Source of the DNA: Bacteroidales bacterium Bact_23
GTDB lineage: Bacteria; Bacteroidota; Bacteroidia; Bacteroidales; Lentimicrobiaceae
Assembly: GCA_001603685.1 (NCBI GenBank)
Contig: LUZO01000480.1
Location: 1-5,425, forward strand
Length of the DNA stretch: 5,425 nt
Reading direction: 5' to 3'
Part shown: positions 1 through 5,425 of the stretch, piece by piece
How the letters are laid out: every line of letters starts with the position of its first letter
Position numbering within the stretch: position 1 is the first letter of the stretch
Program-made: the position numbers and the translations under genes
The notes under the pieces: generated by a model
What the model saw: only the letters and a program-made list of their open reading frames with translations
Told to the model about the DNA's origin: nothing
Databases searched by the model: none

Positions 1-100
1 TCTTACTTCTTACTTCCTACTTCTTACTTCTTACTTCTTACTTCCTACTTCTTACTTCTTACTTCTTACCTCTGACATCCGACTTCCGACCTCTGACCTC
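1..100. repeat. Heptamer tandem repeat, about 14 units
   Basis: Fourteen consecutive 7-bp units run from position 1 to 98, with a two-base remnant after them. The first nine units are nearly identical (TCTTACT, with TCCTACT at units 3 and 7). From position 64 the units drift to TCTTACC, TCTGACA, TCCGACT, TCCGACC and TCTGACC, so the array decays towards its right end. One strand is purely pyrimidine apart from one central A (or GA) per unit. The period is not a multiple of three and no gene reads through it, so it is non-coding. The array probably continues to the left of the window. Similar intergenic heptad arrays occur in Bacteroidota genomes as far as I recall; their function is not known to me. 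Confidence 0.95.
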
Positions 101-187
101 AATTTAACTCATTTTATGACTTTTCTGAAAACCTTTTCTTATTTCCAAAGGTTATACAAATAGCAAAAACTAAAAAAACAACATACT
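101..187 (+). promoter_or_regulatory. A/T-rich leader upstream of the AhpD-like gene
   Basis: This 87-bp stretch between the heptamer repeat and the first gene is strongly A/T-rich, unlike the GC-rich coding DNA that follows, and is the natural place for the promoter. I looked for the Bacteroidota -7 box (TAnnTTTG) with an upstream TTG-type -33 box and found no good match; TATACAAAT near 153-161 only loosely resembles a -10-like element. The last 20 bases before the ATG are A-rich with no GGAGG-like sequence, as is common for translation starts in this phylum. An in-frame TAG at 161-163 bounds the gene's 5' end. Confidence 0.3.
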
Positions 188-637
188 ATGAAAACTCGTA
201 TGGACTACGGGGCTGTTGCTCCGGATGCAATGAAAGCAATGCTTGGACTTGAAAAATATGTGCATGGTTCAGGACTTGAGGTAAAACTTTATGAGCTGGT
301 AAAAACACGGGCATCGCAGATCAATGGCTGCGCCTACTGCCTGGATATGCACACCAAGGATGCCCGCAGGGCAGGCGAAACCGAACAACGCCTGTATGCC
401 CTTCCGGCATGGCGCGAAACGCCGTTCTACACCGATCGCGAACGGGCCGCCCTGGAATGGACCGAAGCGCTGACGCTGATTTCAACGAATCATGTTTCCG
501 ATGAACTATATGCCGAAGTGTCGAAGCACTTTACCGAACAAGAACTGGTAGCGCTCACCATGGCCATTGTCGCCATAAACGGGTGGAACCGCCTGGCCAT
601 CTCATTCCGCACCGAACCGGGATCATACAATCCGTAA
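188..637 (+). CDS. Carboxymuconolactone decarboxylase / AhpD-like family protein
   Basis: A 149-residue soluble protein of the AhpD-like fold. The diagnostic motif is at residues 36-55: Glu36, then Cys48-x-x-Cys51 and His55 (NGCAYCLDMH). In characterised AhpD proteins the equivalent cysteines form a redox-active pair, with a conserved Glu and His relaying protons during peroxide-linked disulfide reduction. The Cys pair therefore points to a thiol-redox role rather than true carboxymuconolactone decarboxylation. The C-terminal helix region (about 120-140, ending NGWNRLAIS) is typical of the short single-domain members. The start is well bounded: an in-frame TAG lies nine codons upstream and no other start codon intervenes. 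No ahpC or other peroxiredoxin is nearby, so the electron partner is unknown. Family assignment is firm; the physiological substrate is not. Confidence 0.92.
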   Translation: MKTRMDYGAVAPDAMKAMLGLEKYVHGSGLEVKLYELVKTRASQINGCAYCLDMHTKDARRAGETEQRLYALPAWRETPFYTDRERAALEWTEALTLISTNHVSDELYAEVSKHFTEQELVALTMAIVAINGWNRLAISFRTEPGSYNP

Positions 638-728
638 CCGCAATACCGGATAAAAACCGTCTTTATCCATCCGGTGCCGGTGCCCGTTACCACAACCGGC
701 CGGTAAATTTCCCGAAATCAAAAAAATC
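638..728 (+). other. Spacer with a 7-bp hairpin and a 10-bp palindrome
   Basis: GGATAAA at 648-654 pairs perfectly with TTTATCC at 662-668 across a 7-nt loop, just after the stop of the AhpD-like gene. A perfect palindrome, ACCGGCCGGT, sits at 695-704. There is no T-run after either element, so a standard intrinsic terminator is not supported. The hairpin could still stabilise the transcript end or attenuate read-through into the DUF488 gene. The palindrome could be a protein binding site or chance in a CCGG-rich spacer. Confidence 0.35.
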
Positions 729-1079
729 ATGAAAGAACTGATATTAAAACGGATTTATGACCCGCCCGCTCCCGACGACGGTTACCGGATACTGGTTGAC
801 CGGCTGTGGCCTCGTGGAATCAGCAAGGAGAAAGCCGCACTGGATGAGTGGGACAAGGAACTTGCACCATCGGCGGAGTTACGGAAATGGTTCGGACATA
901 AGGAAGAGCTGTTTGAAGAATTCGCCGGCCGCTACCGCGAAGAGCTGTCGCACAGAAAAGAGGAGCTGAAGCGCCTGAAAAGTATCGCGGAACAGAAAAA
1001 AGTTTGCTTACTTTATGGCGCCAAAGATGAAAAGCACAATCAGGCAGTGGTACTGAAATCGGTGCTTGAATCCCTATGA
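729..1079 (+). CDS. DUF488 family protein, YeaO type
   Basis: A 116-residue protein matching the small YeaO-like branch of DUF488, at its usual length. Visible family signatures, in order, are RIYD at residues 8-11, the block GYRILVDRLWPRG at 18-30, a conserved Trp41 followed by LAPS (45-48), LRKWFGH at 51-57, and the C-terminal block from LLYGAKD to VVLK (94-110) with Lys99, His103 and Asn104. The middle (about 60-90) is a charged helical stretch. There is no signal peptide or membrane segment, so it is cytoplasmic. The family's biochemical role is unknown, and I assign none. It lies 91 bp after the AhpD-like gene on the same strand and could be read from the same promoter or its own. The ATG is the only start codon after an upstream in-frame TAA at 651-653; it is preceded by an A-run rather than a Shine-Dalgarno sequence. 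Confidence 0.95.
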   Translation: MKELILKRIYDPPAPDDGYRILVDRLWPRGISKEKAALDEWDKELAPSAELRKWFGHKEELFEEFAGRYREELSHRKEELKRLKSIAEQKKVCLLYGAKDEKHNQAVVLKSVLESL

Positions 1080-1233
1080 CAATCAGCTGTTTCTTAAAAA
1101 TAAATCACTCTGATTTGCCACAATCCCCCTGCTGCGAAGGCAGTGCGGAATCCGGGCATTCTCCTGAATTCAGCGCCGCGGAAAATCCCAGAAACGGGGT
1201 TCGGCAAAAGAGAACAACAATCGTATCAACCGC

Positions 1234-2673
1234 ATGAAAAACCTGCTTGAAAAAATCCGTGAACAGGAAGTTATCGCCAACCGCCTGGAGGTAAATCTGG
1301 AAGAAAGGGCCGGTCTGGCCGGAAAAGTCAGCGATTTTGCCAATCGGTATATCGAAGAGCTTCCGGAAGCCAGATCGTTCATTACCAAAGAGCTTAACAC
1401 TGACAGGCTGAAAATCAAGTCCAAAACAAAGTCAATCGAAGAGATACTGCAGATATTCAGGGATGAGGTTACGGAAACCGGCATCCGGGCAGCTTCGGGC
1501 GGCCATGTGGGCTACATTCCCGGTGGCGGCATCTATACCTCGGCACTGGCCGATTTTCTGGCAGCCGTTTCAAACGAATACGCCGGAGTGGCATACGCTT
1601 CGCCGGGCGCCGTAGCCATTGAAAATGAAGTGATCAACTGGCTGAAGGGGATCTTCTCATTTCCCGCCTCGGCGGTGGGCAACCTCGCTTCCGGAGGTTC
1701 CATCTCGAACCTGATTGCACTGGCGGCGGCACGCGACAAGCACGGAGTCAAAAATGCTGAGATACCCCGGAGCGTGGTTTACATGAGCACACACACCCAT
1801 CACTGCATCGGCAAGGCGTTCAGGATCATCGGAATGGAGGATGTGATTATCAGGAAAATAAAGCTCGACGAGCATTACAGAATGACTCCCGCCGATCTGG
1901 AGCAGCAGATCACCGCCGACCTCGCCGCCGGATTGAAGCCATTTCTGGTGATCGCCTCGGCCGGTACCACCGATGTGGGAGCCGTTGACCCGCTGGATGA
2001 GATTGCGGAAATCGCTCACAAACACAGGCTGTGGTTCCATGTGGACGCCGCTTATGGCGGATTTTTCATCCTCACCTCCAGAAAACATCTGTTTAAGGGC
2101 ATCGAAAAAGCCGATTCGCTGGTGGTAGATCCTCACAAAGGCCTGTTTATCCCTTACGGGCTGGGGGCTGTGCTGGTAAAAGACACCCGGGCCGTGCTGC
2201 ACTCCAACCTCTACACCGCAAACTACATGCAGGATGCGCTGTCGGACGACCTGGTGGAAAATCCCGCCAATGTTTCGCCCGAGCTGACCAAACATTTCAG
2301 GGGACTCCGTTTGTGGCTGCCGCTGCAACTCCACGGTATCGAACCTTTCATAGCCAGCCTCGAAGAGAAACTGCTGCTCACCGAATATTTCCGGAAAAGG
2401 CTCGAAGAACTGGGCTTCAGAACCGGTCCCGAACCCGACCTCTCCGTCAGCTATTTCTGGTACCCCTCGGGAGGCGACGAGAACAGTTTCAACAAAAAAC
2501 TGATGGATTACATCCACGAAGATGGCAGCGTTTTCCTCAGCTCCACCCTGATTGAGGGGCGGTTTGTAATCCGCATGGCAATCCTCTCGTTCAGAACTAA
2601 AATTGCAACCATCGACAAGGCTGTGACCATGGTTAAAAACAGCCTGGAAAAGACAAAGAAGGAGTTCGGCTGA
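1234..2673 (+). CDS. Group II pyridoxal-phosphate-dependent decarboxylase (AADC-like)
   Basis: A 479-residue fold-type I PLP enzyme close in length to animal aromatic L-amino acid decarboxylase (AADC). By eye its catalytic set aligns with AADC: the HVGYIPGGG block at 91-99 (AADC Tyr79/Pro81 region), SGGS at 153-156, the ring-stacking His189, Thr246, Asp271 in HVDAAYGG for the PLP nitrogen, and Schiff-base Lys302 in DPHKG. Tyr331 (TANYMQ) appears to match the mobile-loop Tyr332 of AADC; that Tyr is kept in decarboxylases and replaced by Phe in aldehyde synthases, so simple decarboxylation to an amine is the likelier reaction. Residues 1-70 are a charged helical region consistent with the family's swapped dimer arm. 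The enzyme should be cytoplasmic. I cannot tell the substrate. The ATG is the first start codon after an in-frame TGA at 1165, and the next Met is residue 184. A glycosyltransferase follows after 35 nt. Confidence 0.93.
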   Translation: MKNLLEKIREQEVIANRLEVNLEERAGLAGKVSDFANRYIEELPEARSFITKELNTDRLKIKSKTKSIEEILQIFRDEVTETGIRAASGGHVGYIPGGGIYTSALADFLAAVSNEYAGVAYASPGAVAIENEVINWLKGIFSFPASAVGNLASGGSISNLIALAAARDKHGVKNAEIPRSVVYMSTHTHHCIGKAFRIIGMEDVIIRKIKLDEHYRMTPADLEQQITADLAAGLKPFLVIASAGTTDVGAVDPLDEIAEIAHKHRLWFHVDAAYGGFFILTSRKHLFKGIEKADSLVVDPHKGLFIPYGLGAVLVKDTRAVLHSNLYTANYMQDALSDDLVENPANVSPELTKHFRGLRLWLPLQLHGIEPFIASLEEKLLLTEYFRKRLEELGFRTGPEPDLSVSYFWYPSGGDENSFNKKLMDYIHEDGSVFLSSTLIEGRFVIRMAILSFRTKIATIDKAVTMVKNSLEKTKKEFG

Positions 2674-2708
2674 TCCTGAAACGGATTCACCGAACCGAAA
2701 CCTGAAAA

Positions 2709-3377
2709 ATGACAAACGCAGATGACATACGCCGGCCGCCGTTCTTTTCGGTAATCATCACCACATACAACCGTGCGGAATTCCTGATCAGGGCGGTGAA
2801 GTCACTGATCCGGCAGACAGAGAGCGACTGGGAGGCCATCATCGTGGACGACGGCAGCACCGACAATACCGCTCAGGCGTTGCAACCCTTTCTGGATGCA
2901 AACCCGGCGCTGAGATATGTATTTCAGAAAAACCTCGGTTGTGTGGGTGCAAAGAACACCGGAATTAAGCTGGCAAAAGGGAGGTACCTCACCTTCCTCG
3001 ATTCGGACGATGAATATGCCCCCATCCACCTGGAGACGCGAAAAGCCATCCTGACCGAAAACCCTGAGATTGATTTCCTGCGCGGTGGCATTGAAGTAAT
3101 CGGAAATCCCTATGTCCCCGACCGCTTCGACCATACCAAGATGATGCTGATTGCCGATTGCGCCATTGGCGGAACCTTCTTCATAGAGCGAACCCTGATG
3201 GAAAAACTAGACGGCTTCCGCGATATCCCCTACGGCCACGACTCAGAAATGCACGACCGCGCCATTGCCCTGAACGCCGGGATAATGCGGACAAATACCA
3301 AAACCTACATCTATCACCGCGATACGGAATCGTCCATGACCAACGACCTGGCACGGGAAAGTGGAAACGATTTCTGA
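2709..3377 (+). CDS. Glycosyltransferase family 2, single GT-A domain
   Basis: A 222-residue GT-A fold protein. The N-terminal strand FSVIITTYNR (13-22) and VDDGSTDNT (46-54, with the nucleotide-contacting Asp47-Asp48) are followed by GxxxAKNTGIKLAKGRYLTFLDSDD (the second half at 83-101). Asp98-Ser-Asp100 is the metal-binding DxD motif. GHDSEMHDR at 177-184 occupies the place of the usual C-terminal catalytic-base region, with Asp178 or Glu180 as candidates. The protein is short for the family, which often reaches 250-350 residues, and has no membrane segment or second domain; the open frame is intact and I see no sign of a frameshift. It probably transfers a sugar from a nucleotide-sugar donor in polysaccharide or glycan assembly, but donor and acceptor cannot be read from sequence. 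The start is fixed by an in-frame TGA at 2703. It is probably co-transcribed with the decarboxylase, and it converges on the CPBP protease gene 41 nt downstream. Confidence 0.93.
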   Translation: MTNADDIRRPPFFSVIITTYNRAEFLIRAVKSLIRQTESDWEAIIVDDGSTDNTAQALQPFLDANPALRYVFQKNLGCVGAKNTGIKLAKGRYLTFLDSDDEYAPIHLETRKAILTENPEIDFLRGGIEVIGNPYVPDRFDHTKMMLIADCAIGGTFFIERTLMEKLDGFRDIPYGHDSEMHDRAIALNAGIMRTNTKTYIYHRDTESSMTNDLARESGNDF

Positions 3378-3418
3378 ACACAGAATCCGCTTTTTCCCCG
3401 GACTATATGCCTTTGTGT

Positions 3419-4342
3419 TTATATCTCCGTGCCGGATGTTCCGGCGGAAGTTCCTTTCCATCCATAGCGAAAACGATACAGGATAAAGAGTACCAGTACC
3501 AGCGAAATGCCCGCAGCCGGAAGCGATTCCATACCGGGCAGATTCTCCGGGCTTTCGGCCATATAGCCGTTTGCAATCAGCCATGACCCCACAACAATGG
3601 ATGAATTGTTAACGAAATGCGCCGTTATCGGCACCCAAACCGAGCCCGACCACACAAAAAGGTATCCCAGCACCATCCCAAGCACAAACCGGGGCAAAAA
3701 GCTGAAGAACTGAAAATGAATGGCACTGAAAATAAATGCCGAGATGATCACCGGCAGATGTACCTTGCCTGAAAACTTCCGCATAACGCCGAGCAATCCG
3801 GAGCGGAACAGCAACTCCTCGCCGATTGCCGGCAACAGGGCCATCATCACCATATTGACTGCCAGGCCCGGAATGGTTTTCTCCTCAAGCAGGCGTTCGG
3901 TAAGCGCATTTGCCGACTCTTCGGCGTTTCTCATCCACTCTTCCACGCCCGACAGGAATTGCGGAAGCTGCATGGCGTTGTTCCAGAGGGTAAGGCGGTT
4001 GATGAACGGCACCGCCGCCACGATCACCAGCACGGCAAAGATCAGGTGAACCACCGTAGGGCGGATGTTTCCGAGAAAGCGGTTTGGCTTCTCCTCGGTG
4101 AGCAGTGCAAACAGCAGCGGCGGAAGGATAAAGATACCTATCTGATTGATAATCTGAAAGAAACGAACAAAGCCAAGGTTGGAAGCGGGGTCGGATGAAG
4201 TTACCGCAGCGGCGCCCCAGATCAGCAGCGATATCAGGTAGCCCAGCGAGAGGGAAAGCAGACCGCAGGTAAGCACCAGAAACAACAATAGAAACAGCCG
4301 GCTTACCGGTGAAATATTTTTGAATAAAAACAGAAAGCGCAT
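3419..4342 (-). CDS. CPBP-family intramembrane glutamic protease
   Basis: A 307-residue polytopic membrane protein of the CAAX protease / bacteriocin-processing (Abi, Rce1-like) family. All three family motifs are present: EExxxR at 175-180 (Glu175, Glu176, Arg180), FxxxH at 205-209 (His209), and HxxxN at 242-246 (His242, Asn246). Hydrophobic segments lie at roughly 15-45, 60-82, 97-115, 157-172, 196-212, 215-232, 235-256 and 275-291. A charged, likely extramembrane stretch at 132-156 precedes the catalytic core. With the catalytic residues intact it is predicted to be an active protease cutting within or near the membrane. Members act in prenyl-protein processing, peptide maturation or self-immunity, and nothing nearby (no bacteriocin, no quorum peptide gene) says which applies here. 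The gene is convergent with the glycosyltransferase and divergent from dusB. The N-terminal MRFLFLF is followed directly by the first membrane helix, which fits this start. Confidence 0.94.
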   Translation of the reverse strand: MRFLFLFKNISPVSRLFLLLFLVLTCGLLSLSLGYLISLLIWGAAAVTSSDPASNLGFVRFFQIINQIGIFILPPLLFALLTEEKPNRFLGNIRPTVVHLIFAVLVIVAAVPFINRLTLWNNAMQLPQFLSGVEEWMRNAEESANALTERLLEEKTIPGLAVNMVMMALLPAIGEELLFRSGLLGVMRKFSGKVHLPVIISAFIFSAIHFQFFSFLPRFVLGMVLGYLFVWSGSVWVPITAHFVNNSSIVVGSWLIANGYMAESPENLPGMESLPAAGISLVLVLFILYRFRYGWKGTSAGTSGTEI

Positions 4343-4360
4343 AGGTAATTTTTATTTCGT

Positions 4361-4367
4361 TATTTTG
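4361..4367 (+). promoter_or_regulatory. Possible -7 promoter element for dusB
   Basis: TATTTTG lies in the A/T-rich gap between two divergent genes and is one base shorter than the Bacteroidota -7 consensus TAnnTTTG. It would place transcription start only a few bases before the possible leader ATG at 4377. I see no TTG-type -33 box at the right distance, so this is a weak call. The gap must also hold the promoter of the minus-strand protease gene, for which I found no convincing box. Confidence 0.22.
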
Positions 4368-4376
4368 CGTGAAATT

Positions 4377-4409
4377 ATGGAAAAATCCAATTGCTCACCG
4401 ATTTATTGA
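4377..4409 (+). CDS. Possible 10-codon leader ORF overlapping the dusB start
   Basis: An ATG at 4377 opens a short frame encoding MEKSNCSPIY and ends with TGA at 4407-4409. The final A of this stop is the first base of the dusB ATG, giving a TGATG overlap, the classic geometry for termination-reinitiation coupling. It lies in a different frame from dusB. It may simply be chance, since a frame this short is common in random sequence. If translated, it would link dusB expression to ribosomes loading at 4377. There is no Shine-Dalgarno sequence before it, which is usual for the presumed phylum. The peptide has no recognisable attenuator-type run of one amino acid. Confidence 0.25.
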   Translation: MEKSNCSPIY

Positions 4410-5389
4410 TGATGAAGATTGGCGATCTGGAAATAAAGGAGATGCCGCTGTTTCTGGCGCCCATGGAAGATATCACCGATCCTCCCTTCAGGCGTATCTG
4501 CCGCAGGCTGGGCGCCGATGTGGCGGTTACCGAATTTGTCTCGTCCGAAGGGCTGATCAGGGATGTGGCCGGAAGCCTGAAAAAGATGGAGTTTTCGGAA
4601 GAAGAGCGGCCGGTGGGAATTCAGATTTTCGGAAATCAGGTGGATTCCATGATGAATGCAGCGCGGGTTGCCGAAAGCGCCAATCCCGATTTCATCGACC
4701 TGAATTTCGGATGTCCGGTACGCAAAATCGTAAATAAAGGCGGAGGAGCCGCCCTGCTTCGCGACCTGCCGCTGATGCTGAAAATCACCGAAGCAGTGGT
4801 GAAATCGGTTGGCCGGCCGGTAACGGTAAAAACCCGCCTGGGCTGGGACGAAAGCTCAAAACCCATTGTTGAACTGGCTCAGCGGCTTCAGGATACCGGC
4901 ATCAGCGCGCTGACCATCCACGGCCGTACCCGCGCCCAGATGTATGGCGGCACCGCCGACTGGACCCTGATTGGCGAAGTGAAGAACCACCCCGCTATCC
5001 GCATCCCCATCATCGGAAACGGCGATGTGGTTGACGGCCCGTCGGCAAAAGCGCTGCTCGACCAAACAAATGCGGACGGCATTATGGTTGGCCGGGCATC
5101 CGTCGGGAATCCGTGGGTATTCAGGGAGATAAGGCACTTCCTGCAATTTGGCGCCGAAATGCCGGAACCTCCGCTGGAAGAGCGGATTGAAGTCTGCCGG
5201 CAGCACCTCGAAGAATCGGTAGCCTGGAAAGGCGAAATCACCGCACTGCTCGAAATGCGCAGGCATTACACACACTACTTCAGAGGCCTGTTCAATTTCA
5301 AGCCTTTCAGAATGAGGTTAATGACCACAACGAATCTGCAGGAAGTTCTGCAAATTCTGGAGGAGATCAAAGAAAAATATCTGCCCTGA
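4409..5389 (+). CDS. dusB: tRNA-dihydrouridine synthase, DusB family
   Basis: A 326-residue FMN enzyme that reduces specific uridines in the tRNA D-loop to dihydrouridine using NADPH. The TIM-barrel signatures are complete: APMEDITDPPFR at 17-28, GIQIFGNQ at 70-77, DLNFGCPV at 97-104 with Asn99 and catalytic Cys102, VKTRLGWD at 140-147 with Lys141 and Arg143, IHGRTR at 170-175 with His171, GNGDV at 203-207 and the phosphate-binding GIMVGRASVGNPW at 224-236. The C-terminal helical RNA-binding domain (about 255-326) includes RHYTHYFRGL. I chose ATG 4409 because it gives an M-x-KIG N-terminus typical of the family. ATG 4412 is equally possible, and a TTG at 4391 would add six residues (LTDLL region) that the family does not need. 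Family assignment is very secure; which tRNA position is modified (U17 in E. coli DusB) is inferred only by homology. Confidence 0.97.
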   Translation: MMKIGDLEIKEMPLFLAPMEDITDPPFRRICRRLGADVAVTEFVSSEGLIRDVAGSLKKMEFSEEERPVGIQIFGNQVDSMMNAARVAESANPDFIDLNFGCPVRKIVNKGGGAALLRDLPLMLKITEAVVKSVGRPVTVKTRLGWDESSKPIVELAQRLQDTGISALTIHGRTRAQMYGGTADWTLIGEVKNHPAIRIPIIGNGDVVDGPSAKALLDQTNADGIMVGRASVGNPWVFREIRHFLQFGAEMPEPPLEERIEVCRQHLEESVAWKGEITALLEMRRHYTHYFRGLFNFKPFRMRLMTTTNLQEVLQILEEIKEKYLP

Positions 5390-5410
5390 TTTTTTTCTTT
5401 TAAATCATTT

Positions 5411-5425
5411 ATGAAAGAGAACCGC
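5411..5425 (+). CDS. Possible start of the next gene, cut by the window end
   Basis: An ATG at 5411 opens five codons (MKENR) that run off the window edge without a stop. It follows dusB by 21 nt of T-rich, A/T-only-like spacer, and its MK start after an A/T-rich leader resembles the other genes here. Five codons cannot identify a product. If real, it would be a close downstream neighbour, probably in an operon with dusB. Confidence 0.35.

Noticed and set aside
1..100. The repeat array as a CRISPR
   Set aside because: The units are 7 bp and directly contiguous with no unique spacers, so it is a simple tandem repeat.
1080..1233. A promoter, small RNA or N-terminal extension before the decarboxylase
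   Set aside because: I found no good promoter boxes or strong hairpin, and an in-frame TGA at 1165 with no start codon before 1234 rules out an extension.
1657..2715. A long open frame of about 352 codons on the minus strand
   Set aside because: It lies almost wholly antisense to the decarboxylase, whose motifs are complete. Its translation shows no domain signature and has an odd Gln/Gly/Val-rich composition typical of the reverse of a GC-rich gene.
3377..3419. A bidirectional terminator between the convergent genes
   Set aside because: AACACA (3377-3382) can pair with TGTGTT (3414-3419), but six pairs across a 31-nt loop is too weak to call, and no proper T-run follows.
3158..3586. A 142-codon plus-strand open frame across the end of the glycosyltransferase gene
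   Set aside because: It overlaps the glycosyltransferase in another frame and then runs antisense to the protease gene. The translation is Arg-rich without any recognisable motif, and the glycosyltransferase needs no frameshift to be complete.
4369..4737. A 122-codon frame starting just before dusB
   Set aside because: It is an out-of-frame reading of dusB, whose frame holds every family motif; the alternative translation is Arg/Gly-rich and shows no domain.
5387..5404. An intrinsic terminator after dusB
   Set aside because: There is a T-rich run right after the stop but no stable stem in front of it, and a possible new gene starts at 5411.

Overview
This 5.4 kb window looks like an ordinary chromosomal stretch from a member of the Bacteroidota. 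The assignment is an inference. Coding DNA is moderately GC-rich, while the short leaders before start codons are A/T-rich and lack a clear GGAGG-type ribosome binding site. The dihydrouridine synthase begins with an M-x-KIG N-terminus that I associate with this phylum. The left edge carries an intergenic heptamer tandem repeat. I see no rRNA, tRNA, CRISPR array, insertion sequence or phage gene.

Left part (1-1079, + strand): a 7-bp tandem repeat fills positions 1-100 and is followed by an A/T-rich leader. Two small soluble protein genes come next: an AhpD/carboxymuconolactone-decarboxylase-like protein with a CxxC...H redox motif, and a YeaO-type DUF488 protein. The spacer between them holds a small hairpin and a perfect palindrome.

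Middle part (1234-3377, + strand): a full-length group II PLP-dependent decarboxylase is followed after 35 nt by a compact single-domain family 2 glycosyltransferase. They are probably co-transcribed, but the sequence gives no substrate for either and no evidence that they share a pathway.

Right part (3419-5425): a CPBP-family intramembrane protease lies on the minus strand, convergent with the glycosyltransferase. It is divergent from a dusB-type tRNA-dihydrouridine synthase on the plus strand. The two 5' ends are separated by only 66 nt. That gap contains a possible 10-codon leader ORF whose stop overlaps the dusB start. A start codon 21 nt after dusB may open the next gene, which is cut by the window edge.

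The window reads mostly as unrelated housekeeping and accessory genes. I did not find a convincing new multi-gene system. The points most worth a second look are the heptamer repeat, the possible leader ORF coupled to dusB, and the unknown substrate of the PLP decarboxylase.
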